Shown: positions 52,240-63,289 of the stretch, one piece after another
Numbering within the stretch: the first letter of the stretch is position 1
How the letters are laid out: every line of letters starts with the position of its first letter
Source: Eublepharis macularius
Taxonomy: Eukaryota > Chordata > Lepidosauria > Squamata > Eublepharidae
Direction: 5' to 3'
DNA length: 64,000 bases
NCBI RefSeq assembly: GCF_028583425.1
Contig: NC_072793.1
Location: 58,037,028-58,101,027 of the forward strand
Made by a program: the position numbers and the translations under genes
Notes under the pieces: model-generated
Databases searched by the model: none
Seen by the model: only the letters and a program-made list of their open reading frames with translations
Told to the model about the DNA's origin: nothing

Positions 52240-52960
52240 TGATCTGAGCCTCCATTGTCAAGGAGGCATCCAGGATCATCCCCAGACTCTTGACTCTCGG
52301 AGCTGGCGTAAGTACCGCCCAATTGAGTGCAGGGAGCCAGGGTCCCGAATCCACATTTCCACGATTCAAGTACATGATCTCTGTCTTCGCAGGGTTTAAC
52401 TTCAGCCGACTTTGCCTCAACCATCCAGCCACAGCTTCAAAAGCATGTTGCAGGACATCTGGGGCAGATCCAGGCTGGCTGTCCATCAACAGATATAGCT
52501 GAGTGTCATCCACATATTGGTGGCACCCAAGCCTGAAACTCCACACCAACTGGGCGAGGGGGTGCATATAGATATTAAACAATAATGGGGAGAGTATCAC
52601 CCTCTGCGGCACACCACATACTAGCGGCCAACGGGATGATAACTTATCCCCTAGCGCCACCCTCTGGCCTCGACCATGAAGAAAAGAGACGAGCCACTGT
52701 ACTACTGTTCCCTGAATTCCCATGTCAGCGAGGGGTAGGTCAAAAGGTCATATTTAATCATGTCAAATGCTGCTGAAAGATCTAATAAAATCAGCAGTGC
52801 CGATCCACCTCAATCCAGGTGTCTGCAAAGATCAGCAATGTCTCCACCCAGTGTCCCAGACGAAAACCAGACTGGAAGGGATCTAGGGCTGAGGTTTCAT
52901 AATAGACTTATGTTGTTCCCTCTTTCTTATAATTCATTTAATTATACTAATTATTGAATG
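52240..52960 (-). pseudogene. CR1/L2-type LINE reverse transcriptase, central part
   Basis: Minus-strand frame: GVPQRVILSPLLFNIYMHPL, CHQYVDDTQLYLLMDS (the F/Y-x-DD catalytic box), LKLNPAKTEIMYLN and SLGMILDASLTMEAQITA. The upstream part (52724-52960) is frameshifted and decayed. Truncated on its 5' side. Confidence 0.9.
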
Positions 52961-53259
52961 CATGATTTCATAGGTATTAGGCAGGAACCTTAACTGAGAA
53001 GAGAAGTTTTTCCAAGTCTATATAAAATGCTGACAAAATTAAAGTTATTTCTTTATCTAAATAAGATGTTTAGTCATTGAGGATGCACTCTTAGGATGGC
53101 AACTATGCCTCTGTGTCAACAAAACACAGAGATATGCTGGTGTAAATCATATATTTAGTGAGTCAAATAACTGATTCTACCTGCTTCTGGTGTGCTGTGG
53201 AGACACTCTTGCTCGCTTCCCTGCTCTGATGTTCATTCAACCCATTATAACCTTGTCCA

Positions 53260-53650
53260 CTTATATTAAGGTTGCCAGGTCCCCCTGGCAACCAGCAGGT
53301 GTGCAGGGACTTAATGGGTTACAAGAGGGACTCACCTGTGATAAGACACACTTGCCCTCTTCTCTGTCCTGGTGTTTAACTTGGTTTAACTAGATTGCCA
53401 GGTTCCCTCTGGCAACCAGCGGGGAGGGGGGTAGGACTTACTGGATTGTGGGGGATCTCACAGGTGAGGTCATCATGTTGCCAGCACTGACATCACTCCA
53501 GTGACATCATATATTTTTGCTGGAATAACAGAGTATCCCTGCCATCCCAAGGCAATGTGCTGATATCACTTCTGAGTGCACAGGAAGTGATATCAGTGCA
53601 TTGGGATGCTCCTGATGTCTGTTTCCCAACATCTCCCCCCCCCCTTACAG
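53260..53650. repeat. Unnamed repeat with duplicated GGTTGCCAGGTCCC module
   Basis: AGGTTGCCAGGTCCCCCTGG and GATTGCCAGGTTCCCTCTGG with CAACCAGC recur about 125 bp apart. A fold-back CACTTCTGAGTGCACAGGAAGTG lies near 53566-53590. No family was named. Confidence 0.45.
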
Positions 53651-53929
53651 GCCAGCTGAGTGGATGCCCACTGGTGATGGGAAACCCCACCACTAGTAGG
53701 TGAATAGTAAGCCTCTTATATACCAAGGAAGACTCTTATATACCAAGGAAGAGGGATAAACAAAAACAGAACTTCATTTATTTCTCTGTAGGGGCAAAGA
53801 AAGGTTTTGGTGTTCAGGAATAAAGTGCATATAATTGTAGATGTGGGGAAGACTTAAGCTGGAGAAATCAGTGTCACTAATGGATGAGTTATTACAGAGA
53901 TAAAAAGTCAGACAGAAATTGCCAGCCTA

Positions 53930-55070
53930 CCATATGAGAGTAAAACAGCCAAATTTCTCCCATGTTTTCCAACCTAGTTCAAGATTTTTGGAGCTTTTAC
54001 CACGTGGTCTGAAATCTGCCCCTCTACCCATGAACACTATACTTAAGAGCTCACAATTATTAGGTGTCTTTCCAGGCCCCACACCAGAGCCTGTCTGCTT
54101 CTTCCTGAGGGCAGACCACGAGATTTCGGCCCACCTGGGCAGCAGCATTGCAGCTTGGATGGGGGGCACGTTTGCAGCCCTGGAAGAAGGAAAGGCAGCT
54201 GGGCATTTCCTAGGCATCTGAGGGCTTTGCTGGATTGGCGGAGCTAAAGGCATATTTGCCTGCACTGCCCTTCCCCAGCACACAGTTGTCTTTGTTCCTC
54301 GGCCTGAGCAGAGCATGCTTCAAGCCCAGCTCCTCTGAGGCTGGTTTTATTGAAGGCCCTCATGTCTAGGCAACAGTAGCCACCTTGGAGAAGCTGTGCT
54401 ATTCCCCTGCTTGCTACCTTCAACTCCAGCTTGCTACCTTCAAACTCCAGGATGAGAGACAGGCCCCAGCGCCAGGTTCAGTGGTTTGGCAGGGATTTTT
54501 TCCCTTTTCCTTATTTACATTTGGGGCTTGTTGTCTATCTTCAGGAGGGCTAAAGCAGGGTGAGACCCAGCCCCTGTAGGCCTCTGGCCTACCTAGGCTC
54601 CTCTCCCCTCCTTCCCATTTTACTTTATTAGGAGAGAGTACTTCCAGCAGCAGCAGCTATAGACTTTGCTGTAGGCGACAGCGGTGAATTGCAGCCATCT
54701 GAGGGGCGGATTGCTTCATATACTATTGCCACGGGCTTAACAGGGTGGATGCTGGTGGCCCCCCTCCCTGTCTGGCCTTTTCCCTCCCCTCCACCCCTGT
54801 TTACACTTTGGAGGCTTGGGGTAGTCTCATGCGGATAGGATGGCAGGCCCTCTGGCCTTAGCAGGCCTTGTTACTTGAGGGAGGCTAGAACTGGTAGTGT
54901 GGGCTGGTGGCCATCTTTTATTAGGGCTACTAGAGAGGTGTGGTTAGCAGTGGCCATTATGTGATGCTGGGGCAGCCATCTTTGTTTAGGGCATCTTATT
55001 GGGCAGCAGCCATTTTTTGGGTCATCCAATAGATGGCCATTTCACTTCTGTACCCAGTTTAACCATGCCG
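53930..55070. other. Unassigned GC-richer block
   Basis: Short frames on both strands (e.g. 53919-54221) without domains. A GGCAGCAGCCAT-type string recurs near 54965-55015. Confidence 0.35.
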
Positions 55071-55184
55071 CCCTAGAAAGGCCAAAGAAAGCCCAAAGGC
55101 AAACTGCCACCAAAGAGGCAAGCCCCTGAAAGTGCTGTGCTGGTGCTGTCCTCCTCTGATAGAAGGAGTCCTTTAGTAGTAGAG

Positions 55185-55402
55185 TTGTCAACTCCAGGTG
55201 GTGGCTGGAGATCTCCCGGAATTACAACTGATCTCCAAGCCACTGAGCTCACTTCCCCTGGGGACAATGGCTGCTTTGGAGGATGAACTCTGTGGTATTG
55301 TACCCTGCTGAGGTCTCTCCCCACCTAGGGCCACACCCTCTCCAGGCTCCCCCCCCCCAAAGTCTCCAGGAATTTCACAATTTAAAGCTGACAACCCTAT
55401 CT
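55185..55402 (-). mobile_element. MITE, AGGGTTGTCAG...TTGTCAACTC ends
   Basis: AGTTGTCAACTCCAGGTGGT and AAAGCTGACAACCCTAT termini around CTGGAGATCTCCCGGAATTA and GGGCCACACCCTCTCCAGG. Same family as 55507-55735 in the opposite orientation. Confidence 0.75.
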
Positions 55403-55506
55403 AGTAGACATGATATACTGGATTGCATTGCAGCCCATGTACAGTTCAAAGGGGTCTCGAGGCCAGGATCAGGTCAGCCCAAGAGGCTGGAGTCAGCTGC
55501 TCTGTG

Positions 55507-55735
55507 TAGGGTTGCTAGCTCCAAGTTGGGAAATTCCTGGAGATCTGGGGGTTGAAACCTGGAGAAACTTGGAGAAAGTGGGGTTTAGGGAGGGAAGGGA
55601 CCTTGGAATGGCATAATTCCATAGAATCCACCCCCCAAAGTATCCATTTTCTCCAGGTGAACTGATGTCTGTGGCCTGGAGACCAGTTGTAATTCCGGGA
55701 GATCTCCAGCCACTACCTGGAGGCTGGCAACCCTA
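55507..55735 (+). mobile_element. MITE, AGGGTTGCTAGCTCC ends
   Basis: AGGGTTGCTAGCTCCAAGTT and ACCTGGAGGCTGGCAACCCT termini, with TTCCTGGAGATCTGGGGGTT, TCCATAGAATCCACCCCCCA and GTTGTAATTCCGGGAGATCT in between. Confidence 0.8.
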
Positions 55736-56173
55736 GCTCAGTGTTAACAAGATTTTCTGCTCTAGAAGGACCTTCTGCCATAGGTGAGCATGAGGAAAGG
55801 GACATGCTGGTGGTGGAAGGTGCAGCAATGGCTTTTTCACTTGATGTGATATCAAAAGAACAGTCATAATGACTGGGGTGGGGTGGGGGGTCCCAAGACA
55901 ATCCTTTTTGAATTTTTTGAAGGAGACTGTTTCAGACATGGTTGAGACATGACATCCCACTTACAGCCACCAAACTCTCTATTGCACCAAATGAGAAAAA
56001 ATCTAAACCTCTTTCTTTCATGGATTGGTATCAGAAGATTTGGAAACTCATGCAAATAACAAAATTACCATACTAGCTAAGGTCCAAGGAAATATAAGTA
56101 CTGTTCTTCATCATTTTTGAAAGGTGGTGAATGTGTATGATGTGTTGGAAAAGTAAGTCTCATGATGAGATAA

Positions 56174-56398
56174 TGTCTTATGCAGCTTTTAATTCTATCT
56201 AAAAATTTGTATACTGGAAGTTATTTTTGCTGTTATTTTATATAATTAAAAACCAACAACAGCAGCAGCAGCAGCAGCAACAACAACAATAATGGCTTAT
56301 GCAGCTTTTAATTCTATCTAAAAATTTGTATACTGGAAGTTATTTTTGCTGTTATTTTATATAATTAAAAACCAATAATAATAACAATAACAACAACA
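56174..56398. repeat. Tandem duplication carrying CAG/CAA repeats
   Basis: About 80 bp from 56177 (CTTATGCAGCTTTTAATTCT...) is repeated exactly from 56296 (period 119). Each copy ends in a different triplet tract: (CAG)n(CAA)n after the first, (AATAAC)n(CAA)n after the second. Confidence 0.92.
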
Positions 56399-56401
56399 AC
56401 A

Positions 56402-56632
56402 GTATGCTTATGTACCACTCATCAAGACACATTAGTGTCCACTCAGAGCAGTGAACAAAGTCAGTGTTATTACTATCCCACCAAGAGAGCTAAGAAGCTG
56501 GGGCTAAGAGGAATTGCTTACCCAAGGCAACTTGCTGAGCTCATGGCAATAGTGGGATTTGAACCAACAGAATGCTGATTCACATCCCAACCATTTAACC
56601 ACTATGCTACAGTAGCTGGCTGCTTTGATGCT
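56402..56632 (-). repeat. tRNA-derived SINE, reverse orientation
   Basis: Minus strand: AGCCAGCTACTGTAGCATAG, TTCAAATCCCACTATTGCC, TTGCCTTGGGTAAGCAATTC. A decayed SINE. Confidence 0.65.
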
Positions 56633-56639
56633 GAGTCAT

Positions 56640-57960
56640 ACTCTTACTGTATCTTAGCCAGTCTGAAGAAGTTCTATCTGGAAAATCCCTTGACTACTTG
56701 GAGCATCTGATTGCACCAATCTTGAGTTAATGTCAAAGCGCATGACCTACTTTTACTGGCAAAGTAAAAGGAAAGCCCCTTCTCTGTTTCTCTGTAAAAA
56801 TAACAGCTTACTAATGTGCTAAATCCATTTTGGCGCTGTTCTATTAAAAGACAACCTTGATCCAACGTACCTATTTTGTTCTACCTTTATTTCAAGAAGC
56901 TTTGGGAAGTGTGCATTGTGCTCTCTCTTTTCTTCACAATAACCTGCAGAACAGGTAAGGAAGAGAGATAGTAATGGTCCTAAGGCACTCAGGGTTAGGG
57001 AGAGATTTGCTCCTGAGTCTCACTGGTAGTTTTATTGTTACCTAACACTGGTCTTAGAAAAAATACGTAATGTTTTACTATATGACAGCTACTGGTGTTT
57101 CAAAGAAGGAGTTGCTCAGAATGTTTTCAAGAAAAGGACATTTCATAAGGGATTTAGATACTTTGGCCTACTGCTTTGGGCTTCAGGCACTGGGACAACA
57201 ATGACTGAGTAGACCATTGGCCTCTTGGTAGATCTCAGCCAAATCACTAGATCTGTTTCTCATAGTAAAATAGAAACAGTTATGATTTACATGACAGGGC
57301 TCACCTTAAAGATACAGTGGATTATGAGTTTTACATATTTTGCCTCTTGCTATGTGATATAAAGATCTTTACTATTGCCTTTATTTTGGGGGAAAATGTG
57401 TATCTATGTACACCTTTAAAAGCTGAAGGCAGGTTCCCTAGCTGGATGAGGAACGATATGAAAGAGTTCCATGTTCACTCTTATCCTCAAGATCACCTGT
57501 GCTGTATTTAGTATCCCCTCACTCCCTCTTTTCTTCAAGTCAGCTGCTCAGTACTATCACCACGTATATAACATTCATCACCGTAGCTGCTGTTCGCATG
57601 TAGCTGAATTGCAGCAAAAAACCCTCTAAAGAATTCATCTTTTCTTTAGAAGAAATAGCAACTCCTCCTCATTAATTTTTCTAGACTATTTCAAGAACTA
57701 GGCATGTGAATCTATAGCTAAGGAAGGAAGTGTGAAAACCACACTGCTTAGTTACAAGACTGTTGCAATTGATAAAGGATAAGCTTTGGCAGCAAGACCT
57801 GTGTGGAAAATATTACTCATACTCCTGTCTCCTGCCTCCCACATGACCAGACAAAGTGTTTGTTATACTTTAAATTTGTTCTCATTCATAAGTCCAAATG
57901 GTAAGTATGCCAGGTAGCCCACTAGAAAACAAGAGAAGGTTATGAGAAGGAGACAAAACA
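56640..57960. other. Unassigned spacer upstream of the located LCP2 exons
   Basis: AT-rich. I looked for the SAM-domain exons (LTENDIQKFP-like) on the - strand and found none. Confidence 0.4.
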
Positions 57961-57970
57961 AAGCCTATAG

Positions 57971-58310
57971 CAGGGGTGGGCAATTGTTTTGGCTCGGGGG
58001 CCACTTTGTGGGAGCAGAGGTTAGCCGAGGGCCGCACCTTTTAAAATGATTGCATTCATTAGTTAACTGCATTTCAGAAAAGGTATAAATTGTATCATAA
58101 AAATCAATAAATATAAATTAAATAAAATAGTGGTAGTTTTATTCAATTTATTTATTGTGCTGTCCTAGTGGAAAATACGAGACGAATCTTCGGTCGCGCA
58201 CGGGAAGGAAATCTTGGTTCAAGGCGGATTTTTCTGACTGTCTTGGTGGGCCACAAAAAACTCTGTAGCGGGCCGCATGTGGCCCGCGGGCCGCAATTTG
58301 CCCACCCCTG
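57971..58310. mobile_element. hAT element, CAGGGGTGGGCAA ends, 8-bp TSD
   Basis: The ends CAGGGGTGGGCAATTG and CAATTTGCCCACCCCTG are inverted; GCCTATAG flanks both sides (57963-57970, 58311-58318). Inside are GGGGGCCACTTTGTGG and GGGCCGCATGTGGCCCGCGG, typical of Charlie-like non-autonomous hATs. Confidence 0.92.
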
Positions 58311-58449
58311 GCCTATAGTTCTAAAGACCACTTCTGAAGGAGGATGGCGATATGAGTGGTATCTTACCACTATCCCGTTTTGTTTCATTCATCCTATGTG
58401 CCCTTTAAGCCCCCCACCCCCACAATTCCCAACCAGTGTTATATGAATA

Positions 58450-59475
58450 AATTACAGAAAGTTTCACAGAGAGTTGAGGAAAAGGAGAAATGGATTTTTA
58501 TTAATTTGTTAAGTATATACTCTAGAAACTAGGATATTTCAAACAAATATTTAACACCAATTCTAACAGATTAATCTTTGTGTTGTTATGTAGGAAGGGC
58601 AGCTGTTGATGATGAAGGGGTGGTGGTGATGCATAAGTGATTGATTGCATCTCCTGTGAAGTCGTCTTCCCTTTGTGCCTGCAAGTTTGTGTGTGTGGGT
58701 GGTGGGCCTGAATAGTTCCTTGTTCCCTGTTGCCAGAGTGCTGAATTCCACCGTGGATGTTATGAGTCCATTTTTAGGGATTGGGTTGTTTGTTCCAAAC
58801 ACGCCCTACTTTTCCTAAACTCTTTTGATGGCATTGTGGACTGATACCTGTGGGTATCAGTTTTTCAAAACATTTTCTTAGTGGTATTCCATTTAAGACT
58901 TCTAGGCATTCATATAAGATAGACATCATGAAATAAAGTGATCAGGAGGATCTTTCCATTGATCTGTGTTGTTGAGAATTCCTAGGGTTAGACGATTTAA
59001 ATTCTGGATAGCACCACCAATCAGAAGGAGGCAGTTGTGACAGTCCTTCTTGTAGGTCCATGTATCTTTGCTGTGTTATGGCAATTGTATCTAATGGTGA
59101 TAAGGGCAGAGACCTGGGCATTTGTCTCATGTTTCTGAATCCAGTCAGATACTTTACTGGTACTGAGTGTGGATCCAGTCATGAGGACAACACCCCCTTT
59201 TAACATACATAGTATTCTCTCCTTTGCAGTTTTCATTATTTAAAAAAAATCACTACCCCTTTTTCTAATGGAAGGAAATAAACAATCACTTTGTGGTGGA
59301 TTCTATAGGAGTTGGCCTGTACTAACTCTTTTAATTCTAATATGCCCAGTTCTTTTCCTATTCTTTTATCTCACCCATTAACGCCACCAGTAGGCACAAG
59401 TATTCAGTTTCTAAATGTAAAATGGTGCTTTTGGCATCTGTGAATATAATAGTTCTGTAGCGCAGCATACCATCA
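58450..59475. other. Unassigned spacer
   Basis: No family recognised. Between 58560 and 59240 some - strand frames (e.g. LSPLDTIAITQQRYMDLQEG) hint at a decayed Penelope/L1-type coding remnant, but I cannot place it. Confidence 0.35.
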
Positions 59476-59482
59476 ACTACAG

Positions 59483-59634
59483 GGCCGTTTCCAGATGGCT
59501 TACCTGCACCCGGTACGTTGCGCCACGTCACACGCCACATCGCGCAAAACTCGCGCGAGAAAACACGATATTTCGCGTTTTCCCCGCAACGTGGTGTGAC
59601 GTACTGGGTGCAGGTAAGCCATCTGGAAACGGCC
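59483..59634. mobile_element. 152-bp hairpin MITE (TSD CAG)
   Basis: Termini GGCCGTTTCCAGATGGCTTA and its exact complement, CpG-rich centre (CTCGCGCGAGAAAACACG), and CAG at 59480-59482 and 59635-59637. The arms remain largely complementary. Confidence 0.9.
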
Positions 59635-59639
59635 CAGGA

Positions 59640-61440
59640 AAGAGCATACTATGTTGATTTAACTTATCTACGTATATTCTTTGCCAAGAGACATTTCAGG
59701 ACCTAAGATGATGAGGTAGGATTCAAAACTGTACTGGGAAAGGTGGAAAGGAGGTTAGACTGTTGTTAACCATCTGTATTAACTGTATTACTAATACAAC
59801 TGTATTACAAAAATAAATTACATTAACCAAGCATTAACCCTATACAGAGATATATCTGACTACAAGCACTCCTTTCAACTTAGAGACTCATCTTGAATGT
59901 GAGTGTGAATTTATGCATTTTCCACGTAAAGGGAAAATTACTTTACACGTACCCAGAGTATTCTTGCATCTGTTTGTAGTTTCTGCATTCAGAACAGAAA
60001 TTATCCTTAGTTCAATTATTTAATTCTCCCAAGTAATTTTTTGTTTTGTTGTGGTTTGGATATTATGGTAGTTTCCAAGGGTACAGACTTATTTGGTTTA
60101 CTTGTTCGTCGAGCTGATGATATAGCTCAGTAGCAATAGTCTTCCACGTTTAAGGTTCTACCACAAGTTCCTTGCCCCAGTCCGCCAGTAGCAGCCATTC
60201 CCCTTTCTCCTGAACCACTGTTTGTTTGTTCTTTAAAAAAATTTAAATCAGCAATGGTGTTACAAGTTCTCTCAATTCCCAGCTTTTTTTTAAAAAAAGG
60301 TTTTAGCTCTTTTCATTCAGGAGTTATAATTTTCCCCTTATATCTTATATTGCTGAATAAAAACAAAACTAAAAACCACCTTCCTAGAAATGGCCACTAC
60401 AGGGACAGAGTTAGGAAAAACAGCTCTCATGTAGACAGCGGCCATCCATGCTTTACTGTGATCTGACCAAAACAATTCCAGGATCCTGCTTGTGATAACT
60501 GGCCTGCCCTCCATTTTGTAGTTATTACGGTGATTATTAACTGGGATGGAGGACTGCAACATGGCCCTGGAGCTGCTACTGGGGCCATTGCTGGCCATGT
60601 AGGTCCTGGGGCTGCTTGGGTCCTTTCTTTCCTTTTAAACTTTAAACTAGCATAGGAAACATAACATGGTATGTTTTCCCCACAGGAAGTAATGGAAACA
60701 AGGATGCCAGGGGCACCTTCTTAGGGGTGCATAAACTGTATCATTTTGTCCAATGCCTTTCAAAACTTGGGGAGTCTTTAGTTCAGAGGGAGGACTCTTG
60801 CCTGTGCAAATTTGGTGCCATTCGATTAAGAAAAAACTGTCCCAGACTCCCAGATTGAATCCCTCATAAAAAAGAGTAGTCCCAAAATACTGGAATCTAA
60901 TCCCCCCCACCCTGAAGAAATCCTGGAATAATAACAAGACACCTGGAAATCTAAGATAATGGACACCGCCCCCCCCCACCCCCATATCCTGGAGTTGAAA
61001 TCAAAGCATTTTTTTCCTGGTGCACATGACTAGCTTGCACTCTTAATAACATACCATGTTACTGAATGAAACATTATTATTAATGAGATTGAGTACAAAA
61101 ATTCTTTAGTTAGGTAACGGTCAATTGAACTGACATGACCTTGCTGTTCTGAATGGAATTATCTGTCAATGATTCTTTCAATTCCCAGAAGATAGGCCTT
61201 ACAGGAATATTTGGGTACCTGGCACTTCAACATGCCACATGAAACTAACTTATACTAAATTAAATCATTTGTCTATCAAGGTCAGTCTTATGTATTCTAA
61301 CAGGCAGCAGTTCTCCAGTGTCTCAAGTAAATGGTTTTCCATATTATCTACAGTCTAATTCAATGGCTATAAATATTTAAAGTACCACTTATATTTAGGT
61401 TTTTTGCTATTTCAAATAGATGTACCCCTAACCACTAAAT
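59640..61440. other. Unassigned spacer
   Basis: AT-rich with a poly-C tract near 60966. A weak Sauria-SINE-like A box (GATATAGCTCAGTAG) lies near 60118. Confidence 0.4.
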
Positions 61441-61509
61441 TATTGTTTTAGGTGGGTAGCCATGTTGGTCTGCAGTCGGCCTCCCACCTTTGGGGTGGGG
61501 AAGGTTTTC

Positions 61510-61650
61510 CCCACCACTGCACCTTGTTAATTTGTTTTATTATTTGTATATTGATTTTAGTTTTTGTTTTTATCAATTTTAATTGTTCACCGCCCAGAGC
61601 CCCTGGGATGGGCGGTATATAAATTGAATAAATAAAAATAAAATAAAATG
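61510..61650 (+). repeat. CR1/L2-type LINE 3' end
   Basis: CACCGCCCAGAGCCCCTGGG, ATGGGCGGTATATAAATTGA and an AATAAATAAAAATAAAA tail. Confidence 0.75.
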
Positions 61651-61651
61651 A

Positions 61652-61795
61652 ACAAGACTAAAGTCTAGTAGCAACTGCAAATTAAAGACCAACAAGATTT
61701 TCCAAGGTGTTAGCTTTTGACTCTCAAAAGCTTATACCCTGGAAAATCTTGGTGGTCTTTAAGATGCTACTGGACTCAAATCTTACTAAATTTAT
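61652..61795. repeat. Copy of the TTAGTCTG...AAAGCTT dispersed repeat
   Basis: Contains an inverted pair: GATTTTCCAAGGTGTTAGCT and its counterpart AAAGCTTATACCCTGGAAAA, plus GATGCTACTGGACTCAAATC. Confidence 0.6.
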
Positions 61796-61853
61796 ACCTT
61801 GGTCCTTCATCATGGCATTGCCAATTATCAGCTTGCATCTGCTATTCCTGTAG

Positions 61854-62310
61854 CAGGAGTCCCCAACCATTTTGAACCTGTGAACATCTCTGGAATTCTG
61901 ACACAAGGTGCTGGGCACAACTATAAAATGGCTGCTGTAGCAGGTGAAACCATCTACAAAAGGGCTGCCACAGGAGATGGAGCCAACCACAAAATGTTAG
62001 GCAGTGATGTCACGCATAATTCTGACAGTAAGTCTTCAACAAGTCAGGCAGAAGCTGTAACAGGATGCCTTTCAAAATGAACATACTGTTTAAAAATACT
62101 TTCTTGCATACACTGAAGATCCTTGTGCTCTGGTGGCAGCGGTTGCAGAAGCAACTTTAAAAAAAATCTTCCCAGCCAATCAGATCTCCAGTGACCAATC
62201 AGAAGCACTATGGGGCAAAAGTCCCACCTGCCCCCATCTTTAAATGCATTTTGCAGGTACCCAGAAAGATGTTGGTGGGCACAATGGTGCCTGAGTGGAC
62301 CCTGTCATAT
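61854..62310 (+). mobile_element. hAT-like element, CAGGAGTCCCCAACC end
   Basis: CAGGAGTCCCCAACCATTTT is a typical hAT terminus. The interior has ACTATAAAATGGCTGCTGTA and GCCAATCAGATCTCCAGTGA. The right end could not be fixed. Confidence 0.55.
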
Positions 62311-62844
62311 AGGATGTGAGAGTAGTGAGTAGCAACAGCTTTAGTGCAGAACTGGATGCAACATCTATTTACCTCTTAATGCAATACAACCTACTGTTCA
62401 ATCAGTCAACAGGAAACAAAAGAATTGCTGTGTTATGTCAGTGATGAGTCCTAAGATAAAACTGTAATGCCTATGGAGTGTCTGTTGCTTGGGTATGTAT
62501 ACAACAGTGCAAAGTAAAGGATATTAATTTCCTAAAAGACCTCTGCATACTAGATACAGCCGTTTTCACTGGAACCTTAAAATGTACTGTAGTGTTAGCC
62601 AAATATACTTGAGTGATTGTTTTTGAAAAAATACATAATGGCCAAAATTATTTTGCTTGAAGTGAACTCAGAATAAGGCATTAGAAGAAGGTAGTCTGAT
62701 TGTGATATTCGCTAAAAACATTATTTGGGGTGAAGGAAAGGAAAACAAAGCAGTGACAGGCTTGGTGGACAGTACTTACTTGCCTATCAGGGACAAACAA
62801 CAACCTGAAACTTGTCACTTTTATGTGAAACCTATCAAATAGTT

Positions 62845-63110
62845 CAGCGGTTCCCAAACTTTTTGGTATGGTGACCCACAAGTCCAAGTTTACTCAGTCA
62901 ATGATCCATCCAGAGTTGACCCACGGTTTGTGTTACCCTAGGGCAGCATTTTTGGAGGGGGGAAGGGACATGGGGGGCAATGCCATTGGCAATAGCTTGC
63001 AAACAGTCAACTCTCTGATCTCTCTGGCATGGTGAGGTGGTGAGTTGTGCTGCTGGAAGAGCTCCACCCAAGCTGCTATTAGCTCAACTAGAATAAAAAA
63101 ATCCAGGACA
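62845..63110 (+). mobile_element. hAT-like terminus, CAGCGGTTCCCAAACTTTTT
   Basis: The sequence at 62845 is a classic hAT end (CAG.GGTTCCCAAACTTTTTGG) followed by GGTGACCCACAAGTCCAAG. The other end was not found, so the extent is a guess. Confidence 0.5.
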
Positions 63111-63289
63111 TGTACTGAACTTGTCTTCCCCAGGCAGGGTCAGTAGCAGCAAGAGGAGGATTTCTCTCAGGAAAATTCACACAGAGAAAACAATTGATCT
63201 CCCCTTTCTCAGTGCTGTGACACCAACTCAAATCATCCCCCCATCGCTGTTTTTCAGAAGTTCAAAATACATTGGAAGAGGCCCACTGC

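Noticed and set aside
62774-62810. Possible upstream LCP2 exon before GTAAGT on the minus strand
   Set aside because: The 25-bp translation does not resemble the SAM domain, and phase cannot be tested.
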